Below, piece after piece: positions 21,344 to 32,764 of a DNA stretch of 64,000 bases. A program made the translations under genes and the position numbers. Position 1 is the stretch's first letter. Each line of letters opens with the position of its first letter. The notes under the pieces were generated by a model. That model saw only the letters and a program-made list of their open reading frames with translations, was not told the origin of the DNA and ran no database searches. Source of the stretch: Metridium senile (taxonomy: Eukaryota; Cnidaria; Anthozoa; Actiniaria; Metridiidae); NCBI GenBank assembly GCA_949775045.1, contig OX459103.1, positions 18,132,817 through 18,196,816 of the forward strand. Direction: 5' to 3'.

Positions 21344-21811
21344 CTATTTACAATAATTCACTTCAACAGTTTTTCGACACTCGTGGCACCGCACTTTACA
21401 ACACCAGTAGAATTTGCAACCACAACGTTCTTTTCGCGTTTCCACGACTGTCGTATGACCTCGTCTACAACACATCAAATCACAGCCATCTATAGCTTGA
21501 GACGTTCTGTTACACATCCTCCCTTGTGTTCCCAAGGAACCAGTTTTTGGATCAGGCTCGCAAAAGTCGGGGGATCGTACAAGGTATACCAAGTCTAGCT
21601 TGGTATGAGGTTTGAACTTGTTATCTCGAGGAAGCAGCACGTGTTTGCCACCGATTAGCTTGAGTTCTACCTCGGTAGCTCCGTCGAATTTTTCTTTGAT
21701 GAATTCGCCTACTATTTTGAAGTCTGGCAGAACGCGCCAGCATGTTTTGATGTTGCATGAGCCAGAAACGCCGTGGCATTTACACTGTAGATCCATGAAC
21801 TTTTTGATAGC
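21344..21811 (-). CDS. Wnt4: Wnt exon 4: C-terminal half
   Basis: Acceptor ctcctccag before 21811. Encodes [19 protein letters not shown] with the acylated Ser, then the cysteine-rich C-terminal domain ending VEVNYCK and TAG. Sixteen cysteines. The AGA codon in CCRRG differs by one base from the Gly codon (GGA) expected in most Wnts. Confidence 0.95.
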   Translation of the reverse strand, partial: AIKKFMDLQCKCHGVSGSCNIKTCWRVLPDFKIVGEFIKEKFDGATEVELKLIGGKHVLLPRDNKFKPHTKLDLVYLVRSPDFCEPDPKTGSLGTQGRMCNRTSQAIDGCDLMCCRRGHTTVVETRKERCGCKFYWCCKVRCHECRKTVEVNYCK

Positions 21812-24800
21812 CTGGAGGAGAGGGAAAGAATGTTAGATGTCACTTTGGGCTGATATCATGATAATTCAGGGGAAATATATTCATCAGTTTTATTGTCATC
21901 ATAATTCAGCATTATCATTGTAACCCTTACCATCATTGTCAGCATTACAATATTCATCGTCATCGTTATAATCATCTTCCACACCATCAACATCATCACC
22001 ATAATTACCATTATTATGATCATCATCATTGCCATCATCAATACTTTCATCATCATCATAATCACGTTACCGCCTTCTTCATCACCATTATTAGTATCAT
22101 CTTCATTACCACTATCATCATCATTACTTTCGTCGTCATCTCCATTATCACCATAACATCATCATTGCCATCATCATCGTCATCATCATCATTACCAACA
22201 TCATTACCATTGTCATTACTAGCATCATCATTACCACTGACTATCATCATCATTACTTTCGTCGTCATCTCCATTATCACCATAACATCATCATTGCTAT
22301 CATCATCATCATCATTACCAACATCATTACCATTGCCATTACTAGCATCATCATTACCACTGACTATCATCATCATTACTTTCGTCGTCATCTCCATTAT
22401 CACCATAACATCATCATTGCTATCATCATCGTCATCATCATCATTACCAACATCATTACCATTGCCATTACTAGCATCATCATTACCACTATCATCATCA
22501 TTACTTTCGTCGTCATCTCCATTATCACCATAACATCATCATTGCTATCATCATCATCATCATTACCAACATCATTACCATTGCCATTACTAGCATCATC
22601 ATTACCACTGACTATCATCATCATTACTTTCGTCGTCATCTCCATTATCACCATAACATCATCATTGCTATCATCATCATCATCATCATTACCAACATCA
22701 TTACCATTGCCATTACTAGCATCATCATTACCACTATCATCATCATTACTTTCGTCGTCATCTCCATTATCACCATAACATCATCATTGCTATCATCATC
22801 ATCATCATTACCAACATCATTACCAACATCAATACCATCGTCATCATGACCATCATCATTATCATTACCAACATCATTACAATCATTACTTGCATTTCCA
22901 ACATCATTACAACCATCATCATCATTATCATCACCATCATCATCATTACTTGCATTACCATCATCATTACCATCATCATCATCATCATATCATCATCACT
23001 ACAACCACGTGATCACTTACCAGTCTTCCTGCCCAGTTGTTATGTAAATTCATTTTAACACGAGCAGGCGTACCAATCCCTCTACCTCGTTCCCGTGCAT
23101 CAACGAAGCGTGCCGAAAAATTAATCCCAAAGTCGATATCGTCACTACAGCCAGCCCATTTCCAGCCCCCACTTGCTTTACCGCGGTACTGTTGATCACA
23201 GCCACATTTACGGCCCATTCTCCCTGCACTGCATGCCTGGGTTACAGCATAGGCTACTCCAGCTGATGATATGGCATGAACAAACCCAGCTTCTCTTGTA
23301 CCTGGAAAAAAACGTTTATATTTAAATATTTCTGCGGTGAAAATAATATGCTTTCCATTGTTGAACAATATTAAATATCGCGGTTCGTGTTCAAGTAAAA
23401 TGATCCAGCCACAATCTCGTTCCCAGGCTTAATTTTCGCACGGATTCTATAAAACTGAAACGATGGATTTGACGACTTTCATCGCTTTTTTCTCAAAATA
23501 TAAGCAAAAATACAAAATTATACACTCATGATAGCTTTAAAATATAACAAAGGTTATGTACACGAAACTTCAAGCTTATATATTCAGGGAATTTCTTATA
23601 AATCGACTTCAAACACTTTTACCATCCAAAATTTAGCGCTGTGAAAATTTTGCCACGCATGCGTAGTCGTTTGACCGCTGTGTTTATATGAGCTAGTTAA
23701 AAACGATAGCGTAGGACCAAGGACCGCTCTGAAAATCAGGCTAAGTTAAATATCGCTGTTAATTTAAATTAATGAGACCCACAATGCCATTCGGTCTTGG
23801 AATGCACTATTCAGTATTCAACCTTTTTTTGAAATAGCTGTATACAAAGAGGACATTTTATCGATAAAAAACATACCTCCATTGATTGAGTTCCCAAAGA
23901 CAGGTGATTTACTAAACTGCACTGTCGTACAGTTCCACGGCCGATATTTGAACTGTTGTTGGCATTCGAGTAGAGCGACACTTGCGCCCTTCTTTACGCT
24001 GTCCATTAAATCTACATTTCTTTTGCATACTTGAACCTGTCGGTTATTGAGCAGCTGTCCGATTTCGTCGCAGTTTTTCTTCGATTTGAATCTCGTTGGA
24101 TTGCTGCCTGTCAACGCTAGAGATCTGTCAATCAAACAAGACATTCATCAGTGAGTGAATCAATCAATCCATCGGTTAGACAGCCAATCAAACCGTGAAT
24201 CGATTAATCAATCAATTTATCCTTTAAACAACCAATTGACCAACAAATTAATCATACTTAATTCAAAGAATGAACTTTTTAAACACGTTAAAATGTTAAC
24301 TTTGCTTTACTGACGTTTCGAGCTTTAGCCCTTCGTCGGAGTAAAAACTACTTTATTCCGACGAAGGGCTAAAGCTCGGTAAAGTTAAGTTAACATTTTT
24401 TTTTTTTACGGTGTTACAAATTTCATTCTATTACCTATCGATTATATCAAACACCGACGCAGCCTATACTAGTTTACTCGCTAGTTTCCATTTAAGTAAA
24501 GTTAAGTCAACATTTTTTACGGTGTTACAAATTTCATTATATTACCTATCGTTTATATCAAACACCGACGCAGCCTATACTAGTTTACTCGCTAGTTTTC
24601 ATTTAAGTAAAGTTAAGTTAACATTGTTTACGGTGTTACAAATTTCATTCTATTACCTATCATTTATATCAAACACCAACGCAGCCTATACTAGTTTACT
24701 CGCTAGTTTCCATTAATAAATTAATCAATCAATCAATAAGCTAGTTAAGTCATTCATTCAGTCGGTCAAACAAAACAATTAATAATGTCGTACATTTTCA

Positions 24801-25729
24801 CTTCAATTATTTAATTACAAATAAGCGCAGCCCACACTATTTTACCTCAATCAGTGTTTCCACACTAGTTTATAACCGCTAATTTTTATTTTTGTCTTAA
24901 GTTCCTTGTGGTACTTAAAAAGGACCAATTGAGGTTGATTTACATTATCTTTTCAAGTTTTTTGATGACATTTTGCCCCCCATTTTGAAAAGGGCCCATT
25001 AAAAATCGTCGTTTTGAACCCGCATTTTTGGGCTGTAGTTGGGCAGTATAGTTCGTCATCAGTTGCTCGCCATTCAGCCATTACTATGGCGCGGTAGTCC
25101 ATCAAAAATCGTCTTTGTAAACAATATATTTTCTTGTTAATTCCGCCGGTTGGAGTTTTCGCGTAAATTAAAGCAGGGAATGTTTTATAGCCTATAATAT
25201 ATTGTTATTGTCCTCATGCACGAAGGGTTCATAGCAACAGTAAACAAGTGATTACTATATATAAATGGAAACTTTAGCGAGTAATAAACTAGTATAGGCT
25301 GCGTTGGTGTTTGATATAAACGATAAGTAATATAATGAAATTTGTAACACCGTAAAATAATTAAATGTTCAATTTTCTTTATACTGACATTTCGAGCTTT
25401 AGTAAATGCTTTTACTCCGACGAAGGGCTAAAGCTTGAAACGTCAGTAAAGTTTAGTATACATTGTTTACGGTGTTACAGATTTCATTCTATTACCTAAG
25501 GCCTAAAACTAAAAAGGTTTTTCATCGTAGAAAGTGCTCATCGCTTGCGAAACTTTGCTGTCCAAACATACAACATTCGCCGCAAACGAACCACTTTCTA
25601 CTTATTAATAAATATTCCCGTGGGTTAATTTGCAGTTCCTGGTACTTACAGCCATTGACTGGAAAAGACTACTGGCACCAAACATAGGATGACAACCATA
25701 CAAGTCTGTGTTGGAAAAACGCGGGCCAT
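21344..25729 (-). CDS. Wnt4: Wnt ligand, Wnt4-like, complete coding region
   Basis: Secreted lipid-modified ligand for Frizzled/LRP receptors. Exons 25729-25650, 24124-23877, 23301-23021 and 21811-21344 all have GT/AG borders and sum to 1077 nt, giving 358 aa plus TAG, a normal Wnt length. The start is ATG followed by [18 protein letters not shown], a clear signal peptide. The mature part has 24 cysteines, the full Wnt set, the CHGVSGSC palmitoleoylation site and a CNRTS glycosylation site. Wnt4-like features: QVCKRN and MDSVKKGA near the N-terminus, [26 protein letters not shown] and [10 protein letters not shown]. Subfamily assignment is by eye, so less certain than the family. One oddity: the near-invariant CCGRG is CCRRG here. 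A splice-acceptor-like TTTACCGACAG directly precedes the ATG, so a 5' UTR exon further right is possible. Confidence 0.93.
21860..22990. repeat. ATC-rich array with a 122-129 bp higher-order unit
   Basis: The whole last Wnt intron is (ATC)n-like. From about 22090 to 22800, six copies of a larger unit contain CTTTCGTCGTCATCTCCATT and ACCAACATCATTACCATTGC; copy starts are 129, 122, 125, 123 and 122 bp apart. The flanks are plain (ATC)n. Many Met- or Ser-rich frames on both strands are artefacts. Confidence 0.95.
23021..23301 (-). CDS. Wnt4: Wnt exon 3
   Basis: Encodes [34 protein letters not shown] and [11 protein letters not shown], all highly conserved in Wnts. Four cysteines. Ends in phase 0 at CTG before GTAAGTG. 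The following intron begins with an ATC-rich array only about 30 bp away. Confidence 0.95.
23325..23860. other. Wnt intron 2, AT-rich
   Basis: Mostly unique. A segment just before exon 2 (CATTCGGTCTTGGAATGCAC, AGTATTCAACC) is the dispersed repeat also seen at 10645-10710. Confidence 0.45.
23877..24124 (-). CDS. Wnt4: Wnt exon 2
   Basis: Acceptor ttgacag before 24124, donor GTATG at 23876. Encodes [26 protein letters not shown], the WNCTT motif and PVFG. Four cysteines. The exon leaves one base (phase 1) that joins as Gly in GGTREAGF. Confidence 0.93.
24300..24720. repeat. 111-bp repeat array with head-to-head ends, Wnt intron 1
   Basis: Two copies of the head motif (GACGTTTCGAGCTTTAGCCC and its complement) face each other at 24310-24380, then three 111-bp monomers follow with AAACACCGACGCAGCCTATA and CTAGTTTACTCGCTAGTTTC. 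AGCCTATACTAG starts are spaced exactly 111 bp. The ORF across it is an artefact. Confidence 0.93.
24760..25260. other. Wnt intron 1 sequence with a degraded satellite core
   Basis: 24810-24890 holds diverged CACACTAGTTTATAACCGC sequence related to the 69/70-bp family. The rest is unassigned. Confidence 0.4.
25265..25495. repeat. 111-bp family copies, opposed orientation
   Basis: An inverted monomer (CTAGTATAGGCTGCGTTGGT) with its head at about 25385, then a new forward head CGACGAAGGGCTAAAGCTTG at about 25418 and a truncated monomer. It is again bounded by opposed heads. Confidence 0.88.
25650..25729 (-). CDS. Wnt4: Wnt exon 1: signal peptide
   Basis: ATG at 25729-25727; the 80-nt coding part ends CAATGGCT before GTAAGTACC, phase 2. 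It encodes a basic N-terminus, a hydrophobic core ([13 protein letters not shown]) and the start of the mature SSQWL segment. Confidence 0.9.
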
Positions 25730-27075
25730 TTCTGTCGGTAAAGTTCTTGTTCGTCTTGATTACCTAGTATAAGGAATGAAATGAAGACTATGTAATCAAA
25801 CAAAGACCAATAATCTATTTATGAATAGTGGCTGATGCGCACAAAGAGAGGCCGACAGCCCACTCGTTTTCACCGACGTTCAATCTAACAATGCGCCATC
25901 ACGATAACTTGCGCGGTATAACCCGTCCCTGGCAAAATGGATTGGAAATGGTAACTTCTTGAATTAACTACAAGCGCTATTAGTATCGGTGTTTTAGCTT
26001 TACGTTCTTGAATTCCAAGCCACGAATTAGAATGTAATAGTTTTGTTTAAATATTTGGGTCGTGGTGTATTTGGTATTTAATTTAATACATTTTTAAGCT
26101 TGGATCAGACTTAGCCTTAAGCGCTTATGAAACGTGCTACATTGAGTTGATGGTATTCGATGTGAGCTATACGAAAATGATGGTACCTAAATTAAAGGTA
26201 AAACTAGCGCTAACTTCGTCGAATTACTTGAAAGCAATACACCGATGAAATGTTAAGAAAGCAGTTTATACAATCATAGTTATAATCATAGTTCTCTCTA
26301 TAGCTATTAACTATGATATAATAAAGATAGAGAGTTTGTTATTGATGTTCCCATCGTATGCCATTGCAATTATGCATTTCGCGTCTGTAAATTGAGTTGC
26401 TGCAAATTGCGATCTTTCGAGCGAATTGGAACGGATGTTAAAACCACATTATATTACAAGCTCTCATTGTTTGGTTTATTGGCTATCAATGAGGGAAGTC
26501 GGCGAACGCAGTTCTTTTGTCTTCAAAGAACAATAGCTATCGGCCTACGGTGTATAACTCTAATCGAACTTTTGTTGGACATCACAAAAGCACCTTCAGA
26601 CCACAGACAATCCCGTCACATGCAACGATGTAAATATCATAGGAATCTTTGATCAAAAGTCAAATCGACACCCATTTTTTTCGATTACAACTTCATTTAA
26701 AGTGAAATATATCACAGCTGTGATTTAAGACTGATTATAGGGTAGTTATATGGAGATATGGATTGAATCTATTAATCTATGTGGTAATAAATTGATATGT
26801 AATTAAGTCGGATCGTTTTGAGAAGCTAATCTGTTTGATTTAGTGTTTTCAATGGATTAGATGAGTATTTCATTAAACTCAAGTGTTTGACAAATTTTCT
26901 CAAGGGTCGAGACACAAACTAAACCTCGGGAAAATTAACGATAGTAAAAACTCCCTACAAATATAATATTTAGCACGAGAAAGTGAATTTCCAATCAACA
27001 TTGGATAATATGTAACTTCAAACAAGATCAAGCGACACAAAACAAGCAAGCGTCAACTTTACACTTAACTGAAGA
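25730..27075. promoter_or_regulatory. 5' flank of the Wnt gene, no clear elements
   Basis: About 1.3 kb of mostly non-repetitive AT-rich DNA directly upstream of the Wnt start, one of the longer repeat-poor stretches here. It is a plausible promoter and enhancer region by position only. No TATA box or initiator could be assigned. The 86-codon frame at 26392-26652 is unrecognised. Confidence 0.35.
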
Positions 27076-27076
27076 A

Positions 27077-27194
27077 GGGAAGAAGAAGAAGAAGAAGAAG
27101 AAGAAGAAGAAGAAGAAGAAGAAGAAGAAGAAGAAGAAGAAGAAGAAGAAGAAGAAGAAGAAGAAGAAGAAGAAGAAGAAGAAGAAGAAGAAGA
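27077..27194. repeat. (GAA)n microsatellite
   Basis: About 118 bp of nearly perfect AAG/GAA repeat. Poly-Ser and poly-Phe frames on the minus strand are artefacts. Confidence 0.98.
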
Positions 27195-28105
27195 TGTGGA
27201 AAAATAAATTTGTAAATGCGCCATTTCCGGATAGTCCAAGGGCGTCATTTACAACCATTAAAGCTTAAAAATAGCAGGGGGAAAAAGCAGAAAATATAAT
27301 ATAACATCTAGCCCACTACTCTAGATGGTTAAAAAAATAATATAAATTCATAATAATACGTCGGCCATACGCTGTTAAGTTAAACTGATATAGCTAGGCT
27401 TCTGTAACAAGTTTTTGAATTTTTTCTGAAATTTCGGGCAGTTTCGTAAAGTACTTACTACATTTTAAAAAACTCAAAATATACTTTAAAATTTCCAAGA
27501 AAGAAAAATATTTAGCAGTGAAAGGTACATTTTTAAACAAAACAATCCAAGTATTTTGACAAGTTTTTAACATGCAAGTTCAAGATACACTCTAAAAAAT
27601 CTCGAGCAAAGAAAATATTCAACGGAAAAACACAAGAGTGAATACAAATCAGCCATTGAGAAATGAATTTAATCTCAAGTTTATCGATCACAAAAAAACG
27701 GCTCAAAAATGTAAATATTTAGATGATAATAGTAAATTCTAAATCAAAACAAATCAAGTAGAGTTAGTGTAACTACAACAGATGACGTTTTTCATATGAT
27801 GTTTAAATAACATCATGTGTAAAAATAACATCTTAACTTCTTTTAAGATTTCTGCGAAGTTAGCAAAAACGACCACAAACACGTCAGTGTCACAACGTAT
27901 GAATACAAAAACAAGTTTTTCGCTGACAAATAGTTATTTTTAAATGACATTATTTTATATTATACGGAGTATTTTTGAGGCGTAAGTTTCAACTGAAACA
28001 CTTGGAAATTGATTTTCTTGGATATATAAAAATGTAAATGCCCTTTGATCAATATTTAGAGCAGTCTGTCACAGCAACAACGAAACTTCCTAAACGTCAG
28101 TAATA
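27195..28105. other. AT-rich unassigned sequence
   Basis: Very AT-rich, without long open frames or recognised repeats. Confidence 0.4.
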
Positions 28106-28109
28106 ACAA

Positions 28110-28480
28110 TCTCCTATATAAATAGAAACTAGCGAGTAAACTAGTATAGGCTGCGTCGGTGTTTGATACAAACGATAGGTAAAAGAATGAAATTTAATTT
28201 GCATGTAACACCGTAAAAAAATAGAAATAGAAACTAGCGAGTAAACTAGTATAGACTGCGTCGGTGTTTGATACAAACGATAGGTAATAGAATGAAATTT
28301 AATTTGTAACATCGTAAAAAAAATAGAAATAGAAACTAGCGAGTAAACTAGTATAGGCTGCGTCGGTGTTTGATATAAACGATAGGTAATATAATGAAAG
28401 TCATAACGCCGTAAAAAATGTTAACTTAACTTTACTGACGTTTCGAGCTTTAGTCCTTCGTCGGAGTAAGAGATAAGACT
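28110..28480 (-). repeat. 111-bp family array, three monomers
   Basis: Inverted orientation: three copies of CTAGTATAGGCTGCGTCGGT (one with AGACTGCG), ending in the head GACGTTTCGAGCTTTAGTCC at about 28437. A degraded unit of the roughly 85-bp family follows at 28490-28560. Confidence 0.93.
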
Positions 28481-28559
28481 TGTTAACGTCCATCAATAAC
28501 GTCCTAAACGTCAGTAAGTAACATTCTCCATATGCCAGTGTATAAGTTACCAATTTAAC

Positions 28560-29278
28560 TTACCAAACATCAGTACCTATCAATATTCTTATGTAATTAT
28601 AAATATATATTTTTTCTCCGACAAATAAGATACAGAACTTTTTTAAAAATTGCTTAAAAAAAACTACAAAAACCATAATTAAAACAATCCCTACAAATTG
28701 CTGACTTATAAATAAATTGATGTTAATACTAAAATTGCAGACGATAGTTTCTGTAAAAATAGTCAATTAAAAGATGATCTTAAGAAGATTTTGAAGTCAC
28801 GATTTGGGTATCGAATTAAACTGTCACAATAACAAGAACTATAAACTGTACTTTGAACTCCTAGAGAGTTGCAGGATCGTCTGAGATTCTTGTCACCTTA
28901 AGCGAGAAAATTAACAAATCGATGACACTTCTGGTGTGAATATACTTAAATAATTTTACCTGAAACTGCGTGAAGAACCCTTAAAGTTACAAGCGTGCAA
29001 TAATCACAGTTACGGCCCGGTAGATCACGAGTATGGACTGGTGTACTGGTTATATTGTAGTGAAGTATCCCAGGGGACAACACACCTCGCCGAGTCACAA
29101 TAACAAGATCGGCTGATTTCATCATTGAAGTATTTCGAAGACAATGCAAACAGAGCGTTTTAATAAGATATATGACTTAATGTATTATGGCCTATTGTTT
29201 AGTGATCGTCCAGTGTTTTGGACAGGAACTCAATTCAATTCAAGAATCTAATCTTTTCGATTACGGAACTTAGTGATA
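28560..29278. other. AT-rich intergenic sequence
   Basis: No gene proven. A minus-strand frame at 28946-29149 ends at a donor-like CAG-GTAAAA at about 28960, so it could be a 5' exon of something, but its protein is not recognisable. Confidence 0.35.
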
Positions 29279-29780
29279 ATAGACCGATCCAAGGTTATTG
29301 CCGCCATCTTGTAGGGGGTGCAGAACTACTGGGGCGAGCAGTAAATGTATGTAACTTTGAACTTATATAACTCCACTGGAAATTGCCGAATGTTCAATAT
29401 AAAGATTTCATATCAAAGATACTATGCATGGCTATACCTGAGATCAAACTAAGGTTGTTAAATTATGTGAAACGTATGTAAACGGCGATTTCAAATCTCC
29501 CTATATTTACTGTGTAATTCTATATCACTGAAACACAGTGTTTGTATGTAAATCTAAAATATTGATTACAGAGCCTGTAGCTCGTTTCCCAGCGCTATTT
29601 TTTGGATATGTTATAAACAAATGCAAAAACTTTGATATACAATTTTAACTTTGAAAATCCAATGAATTGGAAGAAAAATATGTACGTTCAAAGTAGTCCA
29701 AAATCACATACATTTACTGCTCGCCCCAGTAGTTCTGCACCCCCTACAAGATGGCGGCAATAACCTTGGATCGGTCTATT
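29279..29780. mobile_element. TIR element with about 75-bp perfect terminal repeats
   Basis: The first and last 75 bp are exact reverse complements by eye, starting AATAGACCGATCCAAGGTTA. The 350-bp interior has no open frame. Each TIR contains GCCGCCATCTTG, a YY1-like site. Perfect arms suggest recent insertion. I could not find a target duplication. Confidence 0.8.
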
Positions 29781-29917
29781 GAGAAACGAGACTTTTTGGG
29801 GCATTTTCTCGATTGATTTTGTTTTAATTTTAACTCCAAGTTCGCGAGAAATTTGTATTACAAACATACGTATGATCATACCTCATCTATAAAAAATAGT
29901 TGTGATGTAATTAGTAT

Positions 29918-30219
29918 TAAAAAATTCATGAATAATTAATGAGACATTTTCAAAAGAAATCACGACCATGACGAGTGTTGTAAATCTGATACAACACTAG
30001 TGTTGTATATCCTGATTTGCATAAGTTTTAACTGGTAATTTTACGGCAAAATGTATTTTAATCTTGAAAATTTTGGTCAAATATGAAAGAGCTAACCTAG
30101 ACATTTTTTAAGTAGTTTACAACATTCGCGTCCGTGTTGTATCGGCGATACAATCGCGCGCCTTCGGCTTGCGATTGTATCTGCCGATACAACACGGCCG
30201 CTCATGTTGTAAACACTAC
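29918..30219. mobile_element. 302-bp dispersed element, copy A
   Basis: About 98% identical and ungapped to 49181-49482. It starts TAAAAAATTCATGAATAATT and ends with a hairpin: GTGTTGTATCGGCGATACAA, loop CGCCTTCGGCTTG, and the complement, then CATGTTGTAAACACTAC. An older relative starts at about 45318. No TSD or TIR was recognised. Confidence 0.8.
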
Positions 30220-30284
30220 TAATTCTCTTTCTCGAGCAACGACGCTACTATATATCATAAAAAGAAGATTATAACTGATATCGT

Positions 30285-30560
30285 GAATGGAAACTAGCAA
30301 GTAAACTAGTATAGGCTGCGTCGGTGTTTGATATAAACGATAGGTAATAGAATGAAATGTGTAACACCGTAAAAAATGTTAACTTAACTTTACTTAAATG
30401 GAAACTAGCGAGTAAACTAGTATAGGCTGCGTCGGTGTTTGATAAAAACGATAGGTAATAGAATGAAATGTGTAACACCGTAAAAAATGTTAACTGAACT
30501 TTACTAACTTAACTTTACTTAAATGGAAACTAGCGAGTAAACTAGTATAGGCTGCGTCGA
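30285..30560 (-). repeat. 111-bp family array
   Basis: Two full inverted monomers and a partial third, with CTAGTATAGGCTGCGTCGGT and AGGTAATAGAATGAAATGTG. The last copy breaks off at CTGCGTCGATATACG, about 30561. Confidence 0.92.
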
Positions 30561-30564
30561 TATA

Positions 30565-31085
30565 CGATTGTCTAGTAAAGCTTACATACACATTTTATTT
30601 GCTATCATAATATTGACAATCACGTCTGTCACGTACATGTGTCACGTAAGATACATATTAAAAGTTTATTTCCGAACCGCCAGCAGCCTTCAGTTCAATA
30701 AATAGTTACATAATTTTTGACGGTTTTTTGATTAAATATAGTTTTGTTTTTCTGGTGTGAAATCTGTGGTGTTTATAAAGGAAATCATGTTATTTCTCAA
30801 AATTTCAAAGTATAAATTTCCTGTAATTGACGGTAGAAAAAATAACAAAATATACGTTTTTACATTTTGTGGTTTTAAAACATGTTGTTCTTATAGAGCA
30901 GCAGTTTTCTTTGGGCGAAATTTTGAAGGATAATCTACGAGATAATCTTACTTTAAATCTCTGCGGTAAACAGCCACTTATAGAACGGAAATAACCCAAC
31001 ACTTTTATGAAGTTGTATTGCTTCTACAAACAGTATCCAACAAACACTCAAACAAGCGATTATGCTCTCATGAAATTCAGGGCAT
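30565..31085. other. AT-rich unassigned sequence
   Basis: No repeat or gene recognised. It includes a CACGTCTGTCACGTACATGT segment with two overlapping CACGT cores. Confidence 0.35.
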
Positions 31086-31089
31086 CCAA

Positions 31090-31430
31090 ATTCATTGTAA
31101 AAACGACTGAGTTACTTAATGTAAAAACAACTGAGTAGTGGTTACTGAAATAACTGAGTAAATCGGTGTATCCACAGTTACTTACTTAAAAACAGCTGAG
31201 CAGTGGTTATTAAAATAACTGAGTAAATCGATGCATCCACAGTTACTCACTGGAAAAACGCCCGACTGAGCCGAGTGGTTACTGAAATAACTGAGCAAAT
31301 CGATGCATCCACAGTTACTCACTGTTAAAACGACTGAGTAATTCAAATAACTGAGTAAATCGATGCATCCACAGTTACTCACTACAAAAACTACTGAGTA
31401 GTGGTTACTGAAATAACTGATATTCAACTA
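31090..31430 (-). repeat. 66-bp satellite array, short block B
   Basis: About five diverged copies with the same CGACTGAGTAGTGGTTACT and ATCGATGCATCCACAGTTAC core as 11900-12290. The left-most copies are truncated. Confidence 0.92.
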
Positions 31431-31454
31431 CCATATTTTCATATATTAATAAGC

Positions 31455-31545
31455 TAATCTGAATATAATAATAATAATAATTTATTTCTAGTGCATCCCA
31501 ATAATTCTCGATGCCCTTACAATTGATATAAAAATACATGTTGCT
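31455..31545. repeat. (AAT)n plus short tail
   Basis: ATAATAATAATAATTTATTT followed by CTAGTGCATCCCAATAATTC. Similar ATA-rich starts followed by a TTTATATAGCGC-like segment occur at 45795-45860 and 62765-62830; probably ends of non-LTR or SINE copies. Confidence 0.4.
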
Positions 31546-31899
31546 AAGTACTGGCTTTGTAAGGAAACAATTATATTAAAAATAGACCGTATATGGACAC
31601 CTTAAAATAATTTTTTTGGTCCTGAAATGACGTCAGTTGATTAGCGGTTGAGCGAGTGTGGGCTTCGCCGATGTTCCCATGGCAACAACTCAAGTTAAAA
31701 CAATTTAAAAAAGAGATTGCGGTTGACATTTCTGACATGAATTTAATGGTTTAGAATAGTATTTATACTAACAATTAACAAAGTGGTGTAATTTAAGCCA
31801 AAGTGGATATTCAAGTAATTATTCGTATTACTTGTTTGAGACCTTATTTAATTCTAATTTAATTAAGTCGTTCCAAAAACCTCAACCAGAAGCGATTGT

Positions 31900-32160
31900 T
31901 TTAAGAATTGAAAAGAAGGTAGGAGAAAAATGAAGACGAAGTTGAAGTAGACGAAAAAGAACATGCAAGGAACAAGAAGCAAAAGAGAAGAAGAAGAATT
32001 GAGAAGAAGAAGAAGAAGAAGAAGAAGTTGAAACTGAAGAACAAGAAGAACAAACAGAAGAAGACGAAGTTTAAGAAGGCGAAGTTTAAGAAGAACAAAA
32101 AGAACGAGAACAAGAATAACAAGAACAAGAATAACAAGAAGAAGAAGAAGAAAAAAAAAC
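31900..32160. repeat. AAG/GAAGAA-rich low-complexity tract
   Basis: Degenerate purine-rich (AAGAAC/GAAGAA)n tract. The long minus-strand Leu/Phe-rich frames overlapping it are artefacts. Confidence 0.88.
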
Positions 32161-32164
32161 ACTA

Positions 32165-32755
32165 AAGACCTTTCAACGACAACGTTAACCGAATTAACCC
32201 TATATATGACATGTATATACATTAGGATAGTACAATTTCTTCTTTCGTATGCCTTTTCAACATTATTAAAACATTTTGGCATTTAAATACAATATTAATT
32301 GTCCTAAAACTTACTTTATATAGACGTGGAACGAAATTTTCTTCAAAATATCAGACAGGAAAGCAACACCGTTCTTGCTCTTTGACTCTCGTGATATGGC
32401 GAGGACAATTCAGTGACCATAAGTAGGTTTATCGAGAACCCTATCAATAGCTTTCCCGCCTCCGCTTATTTAGAATATTATAGAACTTCTTCATCCTGTT
32501 TCATTTTCGTTTTTTTGCTTTTGAACAATTAATTCATTTTGGTTTTTTTTCTAAATCAATTATTCCTCCCACTGAGTTCTGATGATGGCATCTGTTTGAA
32601 CACTAATTTGCTCAGCAGTTTCAACTCCCACATATCTGCAAACTATTTTGGCGTACTAGTAGAATCACGGATTGTCAATTGTACATTGTTGTAATTTGTA
32701 GTTTTTCCCTGAGAAATACTGCTGCGTGAGTCCCTGTTAGTTATCCTACAGTTTT
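32165..32755. other. Unassigned AT-rich sequence
   Basis: No gene or clear repeat identified. Confidence 0.35.
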
Positions 32756-32764
32756 ACTCCAATT

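Noticed and set aside
22062..22988. Met- and Ser-rich frames on both strands in the Wnt intron
   Set aside because: They come from an ATC-rich array and lie between well-supported Wnt exons.
28946..29149. Minus-strand frame ending at a donor-like CAG-GTAAAA, possible 5' exon upstream of the Wnt gene
   Set aside because: The protein is not recognisable, no acceptor pairing can be shown, and the Wnt start codon already has a signal peptide. Could only be a 5' UTR exon; RNA-seq would decide.
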